The translations under genes were made by a program, and so were the position numbers. Source: Paragordius varius (Eukaryota; Nematomorpha). Taken from it: DNA of 64,000 nucleotides. Where the stretch lies: the NCBI GenBank assembly GCA_964247055.1, contig OZ176050.1, positions 2,728,001-2,792,000 of the forward strand, in the 5' to 3' direction. Positions 1 through 11,786 of this stretch are shown here, in pieces; position 1 is the stretch's first letter; each line of letters opens with the position of its first letter. The notes under the pieces are model-generated. The model searched no databases and was not told the DNA's origin. It saw only the letters and a list, made by a program, of their open reading frames with translations.

Positions 1-189
1 ATTACGATACATTGTTTGTTAAACGCAAAAGCTACAATGTGTTCAAAATATAATCACATCTCTGATGGTCTAACTTTACGGTTTTCATCCTTAAAATATT
101 TGAATGAGGATAATTTTACATTAAAGAACCATTCAATTAAAGGACAATATGTGGTTATAAAATTAAACGGACTTAAATTAACTTTTTAA
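1..189 (+). CDS. Possible 3' terminal exon of an unrecognised gene (partial)
   Basis: The first forward frame is open from the window edge for 62 codons and stops with TAA at 187-189. An AATAAA polyadenylation-like signal follows at 206-211. An open stretch this long in such AT-rich DNA, with mixed residues and a poly(A) signal 17 bp after the stop, suggests the end of a gene that starts left of the window. The residues read ...DGLTLRFSSLKYLN... and end GLKLTF. I do not recognise the family and see no acceptor site, so the exon would begin outside the window. It could be a chance ORF. Confidence 0.35.
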   Translation: MTIHCLLNAKATMCSKYNHISDGLTLRFSSLKYLNEDNFTLKNHSIKGQYVVIKLNGLKLTF

Positions 190-1241
190 TACAATTTCTA
201 GTGTTAATAAAATATATATACATACATCTGAAAAAAAATTTTACGGACAAAACGTAAAATTATAAAAACAAATATTTTTATCTTAAAAACAACCATATTT
301 TTTGAAACCTTAATTTATCTTATTAAAACATACAATAGTATAATGCATAAATTGCTTGTGTTATCAATTTACCTCTCTAATCCTATAGTTCGCAATTTAA
401 AACAATGAGTTATATGTAAATAAACTAGGATTTGGACAGTATGGGTCATCTTTTAAAAAATAATATTTATCTTTATATTTTTATGTTTTGTCCGTATAAT
501 TTCAATTTTTACTACTGTATTTTTAATTAAATTATATGAAATTTATGATTACACCAACATATTTTCTTAAATTATATGTATTTTTTCTTTATATTTCTTA
601 AAATGTTCGCGAACCTTATTATTTATTCGAGGTTTCGGTTCCATTGTGATTTTACATTGAATAAATTATAAACGTCATATTTATAAAATATATTTACTTA
701 ATTCGTCCATATCTAACCTCTATACTACTCTTCTTTTTTTTAGATTTTTCGTAAATTTAATGCATGACTTATTTTGCAAAATCCAATTAAGCTGTACAAT
801 TACCAATTAAATTTTTATAGTTTTGCCTATAAAAAAAATAATTTCTTAAAAACTACTGAGAATAAGGATTAAGATAAATTTTTTACTAATAAACATCGTA
901 ATAATTTATAGTTTATGCAGAATTTTAGCTATTTAGTCAGTGAATAGTTGGTTATTATTGATTTTCTCTGTAAAAAATATTGAGAGGAAATATGTGTAAA
1001 AACAAAAGAGTGAATATTCACGGATAATAAAAAATATAATTATTTTAACACATAATGAATGATATTAACGATATTCCATACTATATAATTAATATTTCAT
1101 ACCACGTAATTCAATAATGGTGAACAAAATTTATTTTTCGGATTCCAGTCATTATTTTAGTATCAATCTATCAAAACCCTTTATATTTTTCGATCTTCAA
1201 TTATTTTGTATGGTAATTGTCTTTTATAAATAAACATCATT
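190..1241. other. AT-rich intergenic spacer
   Basis: No open frame or recognisable element apart from the AATAAA at 206-211. It includes the upstream region of the receptor gene at 1242; no specific promoter motif can be defended. Confidence 0.5.
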
Positions 1242-4200
1242 ATGCCTATTTGTGACAATTTGAGATTGGCGCTGACCTCTAAAAACTTTGTACTATCAAC
1301 AATGATAATCTTTATTATAAGTTTTATTTGGTGTTTTAATATCGGGCACAGTCAAACTACCCAAAAAATTAATCTTGAAGAATCATTTCGACGTCAAGGC
1401 CTAACGATACCTCCCTCCATACAGAATTCAACGTTCAAAATATATCAAGAAAAGTTGATAACCAATATAACGGAAACTTTGAATGGCCTCTTACATGGCT
1501 ACGATAATAAAATACGACCAGGATACAATAGTAAGCATACTTGTTTTTCATAATTCTTTTCTACAGTCTTTTACAGATATTACTGCAATTTAATTCCATT
1601 ATGTAATAATTCCAAAAATATTTATTTGGTTATGAAATTGTGTCGACTTTGGAAATTTGCAATTACAAATGAAATATTTTTAAAAAATTTGATAAAGCTT
1701 TTATATGATATTTTGAGTTATTTAGCGTAAAATTTAATTTATTAGAAAAGAAAACTATCATTTTGGTGGATATAATGATTCGGAGTATGGGATCCATTTC
1801 AGAATTAAACATGGTAATATATATTGTCTTTTTATGCTTTATACTTTGGATAACTTCTGTTATATCAGCTAAATAAATTTTGATAAAACATTTTACAGAA
1901 TTTAAGAGCATATCCTGCATGAGCAAAATAAAACAGTAAAGAAATACGCTACCCTTTTTTACTGTATAGAGTCCCGATAATGAAATATTAATTATGATGT
2001 TTAAAATTCTATGATGTACGCAATGTTTGGTTTTAAGTACTCTACAGGGGTGTTCCGCCGCCCGAGGGCCACATGTCCTCTAAAATATTTTTGCAGCCCG
2101 CGAGAAATTTCATAAACAAAATTTTTCGAATCTAAGCAAAATTGATTTTCTTACACAAATTTTCTGAATAAATTTTTCCGAATTTTGGCAAATAACAAGC
2201 AACAAATGTCAAAATAAAGAGTATAGTTTTTACAGTCTTGAATTAAAAAACTGATATAAATTTGTCAATGCCCATATATTATACGAACGCGGCCCGCAAA
2301 GTCATTTGTGTTTCCCTGCTCTAAGCTAGAGCTCATAATATATTTGAAGCCGTTTTTACTTGATAAACCAAACGATATAATTTGGATAACCGATTGTGGG
2401 TTAGTATAAATAGGTATTCGGTAATAACACTACCCCTAAAATGTTTTATAATTTATATGGGTAGAAGATATGAGATGTGTTAAGCAAAAATTTATCTGGT
2501 TACCTCATTTTTGGTGTGAATATAATTTATATGTATCAAATATAACCGATCTAAATTATGAATACTTAACATGGTTTTTTTCTGACAGGATTTTACTATG
2601 AGCATATACTTTCGACAAAGGTGGCAAGACGAACGATTGGCTTTTTTGGGTCCCGTTAATATTTTACCAGTCTCTATCAAAATGTTAAAACAAATTTGGA
2701 AACCGGATACATTTTTTCTTAACGGAAAAGAAGCTTATGTCCATAGTATAACTGTACCCAATAAATTTTTACGTATTGATATGAATGGATCAATCCTTTA
2801 TTCAACTAGGTATTTGCACTTAATACATATGGCTAATGATCATTAACAGTATTTTAAGATTAAATGTGTTCATAAATAATCGTTTTGGTAAATTATCCTA
2901 ATTCACTCCAAACAATATAGACTTACAATAAAGGCACAATGTCCAATGAATCTGAGAAATTTCCCAATGGACCATCAAATATGTCCCTTCATTATTGGAA
3001 GTTGTAAGATATCGTTTTGCAACAAATAAAACAAATATTATATTATTTTATCATAAATCTCGTAATTAATCAATCAATCAATCACTCACTTAAAAAGACA
3101 ATAGTCTAATACATTATTCAGCTAATCTACTTCGCTTATATTATAAAATAAGAGCGGATATTCCCTGCAATGATTAATTACTATTGTATATTGTCAATAT
3201 TAATAATATTTTTTTTAGAATTGTATAACTATTGGCAAACAAAGGCATTTAAAGATGTTTTAAATTGAAAATATTAACCAATAAATTGGTATACTTTCAC
3301 TGTAAAATTAAGATAAAATAATTTATTATACAATGTACAAGATGATAGGTGTGTCATATTATTATATTTTATATTAATATATATATATAAAATTCTGATT
3401 GATTCTTAGTTAGTTATAATTCGGATGAAGTCGTTTATCATTGGAGAACTAAAAATTCTGTCGAATTGACAAATGATTTGGTATTTTCCCAGCTTGAAAT
3501 GCGTGGATTAAAAATCTATGAAACATATCTATTTACTACAATAAGTAATGGCAGGTTTTAATATACCATTACCACAAATTGACCCTTGAACACTTCAAAT
3601 TAACCATTGAACATTTTAAATTTATCTAAGAATAACTCACCTAAAAATAAATTGTGTGTTTTTGACTAATTTATTATTGATTGGTTTTTTTGTGGCATGT
3701 TTATTATTTTTTCTGTTTTACAGATAAATTTTATGCGTACTTTTCAAATGTTCAAGGGTGAATTTTAAGTGTTAATGGTGACTTTTAAATTGATAACACT
3801 CCTTTTGGTTTAAATTTCCGCTAGAATTAGAATATAAGAATAAACACAGCGTATATAAATTTTGGAAAGTTTCAAGGAAGCCTATATTTCCTTTTTTGTG
3901 CAAAGGGTATATTATTATGTGTTTTGTTTGGCATAACCATACTATTTAGATAAAATTTTTAAAAATTCCAAACCTCTCTACACGGCGTTAAATAGTTTTG
4001 TGTTAACTAAACCAAAGTATATCTATTTTATTTAAAATAAATTTATAATGTATGACGATGACAAAATATTCAAACATTCAATTTTTATATTAAATTTAAG
4101 TTTTCCTGATAATGTTTTTAAATAAATATAAAAAAATTTACTTCATGAGAATGGTCATTACGGACATGAATGCGTTTATATCCGGTTAGAACGACCTACT

Positions 4201-6264
4201 GCCATTTATATCATTTTTAACGTGGCCAAGATATATTAATTTTAAGATTAATACTTAATCCTTTAACTCTCTTTATCCATACATACATTTTATTTCAATA
4301 GAAAACACATCAATTCTTAGAGTAGATTTCGAGTTTCAAAGGCACATTGGTTATTTTTTGTTACAAATTTATTTGCCATGCATACTCATAGTCGCTTTAT
4401 CTTGGGTCTCCTTTTGGATTAACCGTGAAGCCACCGCTGATAGAGTTGGCTTAAGTAATTAATTTATTAATTAATTTGTTCATGGACAATATATAATACC
4501 TAAATTTTGTTGTTAGGCATCACCAGTGTTTTAGCCCTGTCGGCATTTTTCTTAGATGCCAGATCTGATTTGCCGAAGTCACCACACCCTACGCAATTAG
4601 ATAAATTTGTTTTTGTTTGCCTATTTTATGTCAGTGCAACCCTGATCGAATATGCCATTGTGCATTACAACACTAAATTTGGGACGGGAGAATTGCTTTT
4701 AGGTGAAATTATGGATATCAAAATTGGATATCTTAAAAGACGAAAACTTGGTTCATTCAAAACCCAAAACACTAATCCCAAGCTTAAGTCTATCGCTCAA
4801 ATGCTAATGCAAAAACGTATTAAACGGGACGATGAAGGATGTCCCATATCATCCCAGTCATCTCCATGTAATATCAAAATCATTATATGTGTTTTAATCA
4901 ATATTAGGGAACTCAAAACCAAATAATTAAATAATAAATATTTTAAATTAAAATTAATTGAATGGCTGATAATTAAGGATTATCAAATTTATATAGGATG
5001 TATTATATTATTTTTACAGCTAAAGACGAGAAAATATCAATTTCCCCAGAAACTGAAATAACCAAATCACCTGATCAGGTTGTTAATATTGGATTTGAAT
5101 GCGTTTATACATAGTTATGCAAATTTTTATAATGCTTAATTAATTTTAGATTTAAATGTCCCAACTATAATAGAATTTTTTTTAATTAATATAATTTTTC
5201 ATTAACGACTGCATTTTTTTTTCATAGTTAATGTTTGAATGTGTAAATTTGGCAAAAGCCGCTTTGTTTGTAATCGCTAATCGTTTTATTTCAACATAAA
5301 TTGAATTCAAGAATACGGAATTTTGCAGCCCCGTATTCATATAAGAGTGCTTTTATAGAAAACATAAAAAAATATCATAGTTTAATACAATATTCATGAA
5401 AAATTTTTGTTAACCATTTCTGGTGATGTGCACGCCTAAATAGGCTTTTAAATAATTTTAGATGAATAAACGGCATGTATATGTTATAGGTATTAAATAA
5501 TTTACAACATTGAAGTTTACTTATCTGTTGCATCTTTTAGTTTGACTCTTAATATAAGTTTATTTATAATGTATGCTGCATAATTTTAATTAAATATGAA
5601 GTTGTAATTTTCATAAATAACCCGTAAACCCAACCTATTAGTATCCGCATCCAGATTTTAGATATTTGGGATTTAAAAGCAATTATATAATTTATGTGAT
5701 GATTTTGGCTTTGTAAATTTTTATTTTTATTGAATATAGGAAGCCCTGTTATTTAAGTCACACAATAGAGGAGATAAAAACAAAAATCAACGACATTCTT
5801 CACTGTTGGAAAATGTTAGGAGCGCTCGAAAAAATAGTTCCTCGTTATATATCAGGTGTTTGATGTGGCCTCTCTATCTCCCACTCCTATTTTGGTCAAA
5901 ATGCATTGTAGCACAACCAAAATGGGGTAATCATCCTTCACTTAGTATAAAACGCAGATTTAGTCAAATCCCCTTGGTTCCTAAATCAAATGTTGATGAT
6001 AAAATTTCTTCATCAAAAACAAAAAGCTCACTATATAAGAGACATAAAAAAGAAGGAAAAGCCAAAAATAAATCTCCTCCAAAATCAACTACACCAACTA
6101 CCAGTTTAGAGAATTTGTCAAAAGTTAATAGTGTTTCTATCCTAGATATGATATGCAAAATTTTATTCCCACTCTCATTTATTATATACAATTATTTTTA
6201 TTGGAAACCATACTTTTCACACACAAAGAGAACAGATTTTACACAATCATACGTACAAACGTAG
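1242..6264 (+). CDS. Cys-loop ligand-gated ion channel, GABA-A receptor alpha-like (GRD-like) subunit
   Basis: Nine exons join in phase: 1242-1530, 1746-1813, 2589-2809, 2921-3003, 3410-3544, 4302-4454, 4517-4867, 5020-5078 and 5740-6264, giving 627 aa. A hydrophobic leader (about 18-36) precedes the extracellular domain. The Cys-loop runs from CPMNLRNF to HQIC with 13 residues between the cysteines, near 200-215. M1 contains [21 protein letters not shown]2 reads [18 protein letters not shown]3 is around 343-365, and M4 lies near the C terminus (about 595-615) after a long Lys/Ser-rich loop. The stretch [19 protein letters not shown] and the DRVGL start of M2 resemble insect GRD more than RDL or glycine receptors by memory. 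The product would be a plasma-membrane subunit of a pentameric channel. AATAAA lies just after the stop. The 3544 donor was chosen over 3554 because only it keeps frame. The exact class is inference. Confidence 0.9.
2045..2318. mobile_element. hAT-type non-autonomous element in receptor intron 2
   Basis: The left end reads CAGGGGTGTTCCGCC with GC-rich sequence inside. The right end, reverse-complemented, begins CAGGGAAACAC and also leads into GGGCCGC. Similar CAGGG-type ends occur on clear hAT MITEs at 37336 and 59024. I could not find a convincing 8-bp target duplication, so the boundaries and class are moderate. It has no coding capacity. Confidence 0.5.
3562..3781. mobile_element. MITE of the TACCATT/CCTTGAACA family, copy A
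   Basis: About 220 bp with imperfect terminal inverted repeats. The left arm starts ACCATTACCACAAATTGACC and runs into CCTTGAACACTTCAAAT. The right arm, reverse-complemented, starts ACCATTAACACTTAAAATTC and runs into ACCCTTGAACATTTGAA. The same ends occur at 7456, 10069 and 61501. It lies in an intron of the GRD-like gene and has no ORF. Confidence 0.7.
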
Positions 6265-7455
6265 AATTCTCAGTATTAAACAAATAAATTCAAATTTTTA
6301 TTAATATTTATATACTACTGGTTTTAAAACAATACAATTTTGTGGTCTCACGCTTAACAATGTAATATAAAGAATATGAATTGCACAGAGTTTGGAAATT
6401 AATGTATGTTGTAATCGGTACTTTATGTTTACACATGGTTTTTTTTTCAAGAATTTAATATTTTGGTGCTTAGGATAAATTCTGAAAATTATATGAGCCC
6501 ATTACGATAATTCCATAATAATATATACAATATAATGCTGTTAAATAAATTGTAAAAAAAACAAATAATAGGAAATTATTTAAAAATGGTTAAAATCGCT
6601 CTCTGTTCAGAACCATGGTTAATTAAAATTGGCAAATTTTTATTTAGTTATTGATTTCGACCTATTATGATAAATATCTTAGTATTTAAGTCGATTGAAG
6701 TATTAATATGAAAGCAGTTTACAAATATTTTATGGAAAAATTATAAGTTTTAGCACATGAATATATTAACTCATATTTAACTTCACCATACTGGAAACTG
6801 AGGACAGCCACAAATAGATAATTTCTATATTCGTAGTATGACTTATTTGGAGATTTTTAAATATAAATATAACATTTATACAATTTAGAGCTCGATTCAA
6901 AAATGATTTCATAAAATTTCAATAATGGTCCCAAACAATTTTATCACTCTATCTATACATTAACAACCGGTTGAACAAATAAAGATAGTTTATACATTTG
7001 TTTAAATCGCTTAGTTACCAATTAATTTATTGGTTATAGCTTTAAATAAAAATAAATATAAGAGGGTCTTTTTTCTTTTAATTAAGGAATTTGAATATCT
7101 AAACCATGGCCTTACCTGTTCACGGCCGACAATGTTTTAAAAAAATGTATTGGGATATATGCTCAAGTGCATATTCGACATTTAACAGAATACATGATAA
7201 AAAGATTAAATTAACGCATGTTTTCTAAAACGTATTTTTGTCAAATAAACTTATCCGCAAAAATAATTATTTTCACGGCTATAATATATGAAAGTAAAAA
7301 TAGTCCAATTATTATAAAAAATTAAACAAATCATTTAACGCTCTAACGGAAACTTAAAAAATACGGTATAAAGAGGGTAAAAAACCAAATATTTGAAGAA
7401 TGAAACCGTATCTAGACCTGTTTTCGAAAAGGATTGCCTAAAATATTATTATATA
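6265..7455. other. AT-rich intergenic spacer
   Basis: Apart from an AATAAA signal shortly after the receptor stop codon, I see no gene, repeat or RNA in this stretch. Confidence 0.5.
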
Positions 7456-8150
7456 TATACCATTTACACTTCAAGAGTGTCCTTGAACAATTCAAGTTGG
7501 TACTTGAACAGTTCAAGTTGGTCCTTGAACAATTCAAGTTGGTCCTTTAACTTTTTTGTTTTGTTTTTAACTTTTATCAATCAAATCGAAAATAATTCGT
7601 CTATTTTATTGTTTTTAACCTATTTTCCATTATTTAACATAAATTTTAAATCGATATCAACTTTTAATCTTTGAAAAACCGTATATCTTTATTAATTTCT
7701 TAAAATAAATTTAGATATTTATAAGATTTTAACACGAAATGATAAAATATATAAGTTTTCAGGGTTATTTATTAAAATTTTTCATTAAAAACATTTAAAA
7801 GTCAATAATTTTGTTCAATTGAAAAAAAATAGTTTTAAACAAAAAAAGTGGTTTTTCAATATAAAAATTTATTTTTAAATGAATAAATATATAATAAATA
7901 AAGAAAATTAGGTTAATAAATAATTAAATAAAAAAATAAATAAAATTATGGTTAAATCAAAATTAATAAATTTTAAGGACCAACTTGAACTGTTCAAGGA
8001 CCAACTTGAATTGTTCAAGGACCAACTTGAATTGTTCAAGGACCAACTTGAATTGTTCAAGGACCAACTTGAATTGTTCAAGGACCAACTTGAACTGTTC
8101 AAGGACCAACTTGAACTGTTCAAGGACACTCTTGAAGTGTAAATGGTATA
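7456..8150. mobile_element. MITE/foldback element, copy B, with a tandem array in its inverted repeat
   Basis: Both ends carry TATACCATTTACACTTCAAG (7456 onward, and inverted ending at 8150). The arms then continue as tandem copies of a 21-bp unit built on CCTTGAACAATTCAAGTTGG. About three units sit in the left arm (to about 7550) and seven exact-length units in the right (7975-8121), in opposite orientation, so the arms can pair as a hairpin. The 420-bp centre is plain AT-rich DNA. The ends match copies A, C and D, which carry only one or two units per arm. No transposase is present. Confidence 0.8.
7975..8121 (+). repeat. 21-bp minisatellite, 7 units (right arm of copy B)
   Basis: Seven consecutive 21-bp units starting AAGGACCAACTTGAA and ending GTTC. 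Units differ only at C/T in the GAA(C/T)TGTTC segment. As 21 is seven codons, a frame lacking a stop stays open through the array; one forward frame would encode seven KDQLELF heptads. These ORFs are a by-product of the repeat, not evidence of a protein. Confidence 0.95.
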
Positions 8151-8982
8151 ATTCGAATGCTAATGACACTACATCGATTTGTACAAATTTAAGGGTTTGT
8201 ACAACAAAAATATTTTTTTTTCAAATTAGAGAACAATAAGGGCATTTTCTGAATCTCCAAAAATATACATCAAAATGGAATAGTTATTTATTGAAACAGA
8301 CTTCGGACAATATTAGAGGAGATACATAAAATGGTTTGTCATCATCTGAATAGTATAAACAATGTAGTTACGCATGACCGACAATCTTTTTTAGAAAACT
8401 ATATACTTAAAATAGTTTTATTAAAGTATCTTTCACTGTAAAATAACTTGTAGCTTTTTTGATGTCGGGATGTCCAAAAATAAAAATTTTGAATGATACG
8501 TGACAAAAAACCTCTAGACACAAAAAAACAAATAAGGACAGACATAAACACAAAGGTGTAAATATATATAGCACTTGTCACATAATTACGTTATATAAAT
8601 ATTTATATTTGCAAAATATTTAAAGGGGTATTAAGTTAAATAATATCATTATACTTTGCACTTGATTTAACATTGTGGTTTTAGCACTATTATAACATTT
8701 ATAAAAAATGATAAAAAAATAATGTTGTATATTTTTTATATTTAATGATGTTTAAAAAATATTACAAAAGAGTTTTTCAAATATTATAATCTTGTTACTG
8801 CATTTTCAAACTGTAATACTTTGGTTAAAATATGTTAGTTTGCTTAGTAAATTATCAAAACAAAATTAATGTGGTATATTTGGCAAGATAATATATAAAA
8901 ATATTTTACTTATGGTCAAAATTTATCATTGAAAGATTAAGCCAAGGCTCATTTTATAATCTCCCAAAACATATATGCTACA
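8151..8982. other. AT-rich spacer upstream of the dehydrogenase gene
   Basis: No credible gene. A 60-codon reverse ORF (8399-8581) has AT-driven composition and no recognisable motif. Confidence 0.5.
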
Positions 8983-11350
8983 ATGCAAAATGGCAATCAT
9001 ATATTATCCAAAGATGTATTAATCATAACTGGTGGAAATGGATTCTTGGGGAAACACTTGATTCAAAACCTACCATTTTACCTGCAAAATTCACAATATT
9101 ATGCAAACCCTGGAAAACGCCGCCGAGATTCGAATCCCTATAAAAACGAACATTCAATATCCAATGACAAACTAAGCAAACAAAAATCCCACCAGCCTCT
9201 GCAAAATAATACGATTGTTGTCTCTAAAACAAACTTTGATGATATACATGAACACAGTCATCATGTAAGCTGGGCAAATGAAATTGCTGAAATTCGTTTG
9301 TTAGACATTAGTTTTGCCGAGGAGTATAGTGAAAGCCGCCTCACTATAATGGATAAATGGGATATTCCAATCAAATGTTATCGCGCAGACATTTTGGATG
9401 CTGAAAAGCTTGCAAAAGTTTTTGAGGGTGGAACGGTCGTCTTACATTGCGCCAGTATTATTATACACCCCTCGCTAAAATATTTACGAAAAGTCAATTA
9501 TATAGGTATTATTATTGGCAATTATGTTAATAACAAAATTAATAATTTTAACATTCTATATTTTTTTACCAAACAATGTTTAACATAATCTGAATACGTG
9601 TAAAAAAATAGGGCGATTGGCTATTTGATCCAATTAAAGACAAAACTACAGACTCTTAATTTTTAGCCCTATATACGCGATTAAAAGTAATAATAGGAAT
9701 GAAAGCGCATACAAATCTGTTAAAAACGAGAGATAATCTTAGTACTTTATATATCATAATATTATTGAGGCGCATGTTTATCTTATTATGTAAAATGTTG
9801 GCTTTAGGGATTCCATAAAATGCGCATAGAGTAGCAGACATCGTTAGGACTCGGTTTATAAAATGCATTATGGCATATTAATAATTTAATTTTAGAATCA
9901 ATCATTACCTTTAATATCATAAATTAAGGTATATTACGCTAGAAAAATTCAAGCAAATTTTTTATCAAGTTAGTTTCTCCTTTCTTCTGTAATATACTTG
10001 CGATCTCCTTTTATTCCATCAAAACTTTTAAAAAAAATCCAAAAATGTTTTATAAAAAACCATGGATTAATAGCATTTATATATCTAATTCACCCTTGAA
10101 CAATTCAAATTCATCCTTAAACATTTCATTCACCGGAACAATTCGAATTCACCCTATTTTTAATATCAGCCCTATATTTTTTGATTTTTTTAAAAAAATA
10201 AACTTAAAATTAACATAATACCGAAAAAACAATATGCCATAAAAGAAAATTTTATTTAATGATAAGTTATATTTCCGAAAAACATAAATTTTTTAATGGT
10301 GAGTTTAAATTATTTTTTAAGAGTTTTGAATTGTTCAAGGGTGAATTTGAGGTATAAATGGTATATCAATCATGTTTGATTACAAGCTATAATATATTTT
10401 TGCGTTGATAAGCATAGATTTTCCTATTAATTATTACATATATATATTTACCAATTAGGCACATTGAATGTCATTGAAGCTTGTCGTGAAAATGGTATCC
10501 CTATCCTAATTTACACAAGTTCGGTGGATGTGATGGTAGGATTTGGTCTGCGTACTTCGCTCAAACCCCTACCCCTGTTCCCTTACCCCAGAGTTCATTT
10601 ATTTCCGAGTTATGGCGGTTCTAAGATGGAGGCTGAACGCGCCATCTTAGCCGCTAATAATGGGACACTGAAAGACGGTTCAGGCAATTGGTTAAAAACG
10701 GTGGCGCTAAGGCCTAGCGCCATATATGGACCAGAGGATTCCTACTTTATAACGGAAAGTATAAGAATAGGACTCAAGGGTGTTGAACCGTACATATGGT
10801 GGAATTGGGGTGGGGAGTCAAAACAAAGAATACCCAACCGTTTCCCAAAACTAAATATAGGGGCTGGGATGTTTCAGGGAACGTATATTGGAAACATAGC
10901 CTGGGCCCATTTCAAAGCTTTGGAAGCCATGAAAATAGGCAACCCTAATATTGGTATGTGACAAATTGAAATTAATTTTTATCCTCTAATTTATCCATAT
11001 TTTTAGCTGGCAAAGCCTTTTACATTTCAGATGATACACCTATTTGTAGCATTTATGACTTTGTTACACCATTTTTTGAAGCGCACAAAATAAAAATGTA
11101 TCCCAGATACATCCCAACAATATTCGTTTGGGCAATGGGTAAGGCTTTTCAGGCCTTCTTCACTATTTTCCCTTGTTTGCAAGGATTTTTCCCTGTGACC
11201 TTATCATCACTCTTGTACCTGTATTCAACGCACATTATATCTTATCAACGGAGTAAGGAAGTTTTTGGATATAAACCTATTTATACGCCTCAAGAGGCCT
11301 TAGATAAATCCATAGAATATTACAGTAAAGTAACGTTAACGTCCAAATAA
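8983..11350 (+). CDS. 3-beta-hydroxysteroid dehydrogenase / NSDHL-like short-chain dehydrogenase
   Basis: Three exons, 8983-9505, 10459-10953 and 11007-11350, join in phase to 453 aa. The N terminus has the Rossmann motif GGNGFLGKHL (17-26) for NAD(P) binding. Exon 2 holds YTSSVDVM (193-200) and the catalytic Tyr-x3-Lys as YGGSK (226-230), followed by LRPSAIYGPED, typical of the 3beta-HSD/NSDHL branch of extended SDRs. The C-terminal part has hydrophobic segments, as in ER-membrane members. A basic/polar insert of about 55 residues (near 40-100) after the Rossmann turn is longer than I expect for the family. The likely reaction is NAD-dependent oxidation of a 3-beta-hydroxyl on a sterol or steroid; the substrate cannot be told from sequence. 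Intron 1 carries a MITE; intron 2 is only 53 nt. Confidence 0.88.
10069..10364. mobile_element. MITE of the TACCATT/CCTTGAACA family, copy C
   Basis: About 296 bp in intron 1 of the dehydrogenase gene. The right end, reverse-complemented, reads ATACCATTTATACCTC then AAATTCACCCTTGAACAATT. The left end is a decayed match (TAGCATTTATATATCTAATT) leading into the same CACCCTTGAACAATTC. A second partial unit follows at about 10108. No ORF. Confidence 0.7.
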
Positions 11351-11786
11351 AAAGCTTATCAAATAATATTTAAGTATTTGACGGTATTATCATTGTTACT
11401 AAATCCATAGTGCAAACTAATTTTATTTAATAAATCTATATTTTATGTGAATGGATAAATGTTTTTCTTTATAATTGCATTCATTGTTACGTAAAATATG
11501 GTAGTTATATTGGGCACATTCAACCACCCAATTGTATCATCGGTAAACTTGTGGATAACTTTTCATCTGTATAGTATATAAAAATAGCAAAAAGCTCAGT
11601 ATAATAGTTATCTGGAAAAATATAGTTACTATAATTGATCGTATAAAAAATTACAACGTTATATCTAACCAAAATGGATAATTAAAATTGTTTTAAATTT
11701 AAAAATTTCTAATAAATTTGGAAGTTTTTTCACATGATTGAGTATTTCAATAATGATACTTGCGTTTTATATCTCTAAATTTTTTT
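11351..11786. other. Convergent intergenic spacer
   Basis: Lies between the dehydrogenase (+) and MOCS1A (-) stop codons. It has an AATAAA at about 11428 for the dehydrogenase. Nothing else is recognised. Confidence 0.5.

Noticed and set aside
5964-6191. Reverse ORF opposite the last receptor exon
   Set aside because: Shadow of the real coding strand, which carries M4 of the channel.
7975-8121. CRISPR-like regular repeats
   Set aside because: Units are contiguous with no spacers, and the genome is eukaryotic.
7908-8239. Overlapping ORFs with KDQLELF or NCSRTNL heptad repeats on both strands
   Set aside because: They are produced by the 21-bp repeat unit (seven codons), sit inside a MITE arm, and lack any other coding sign.
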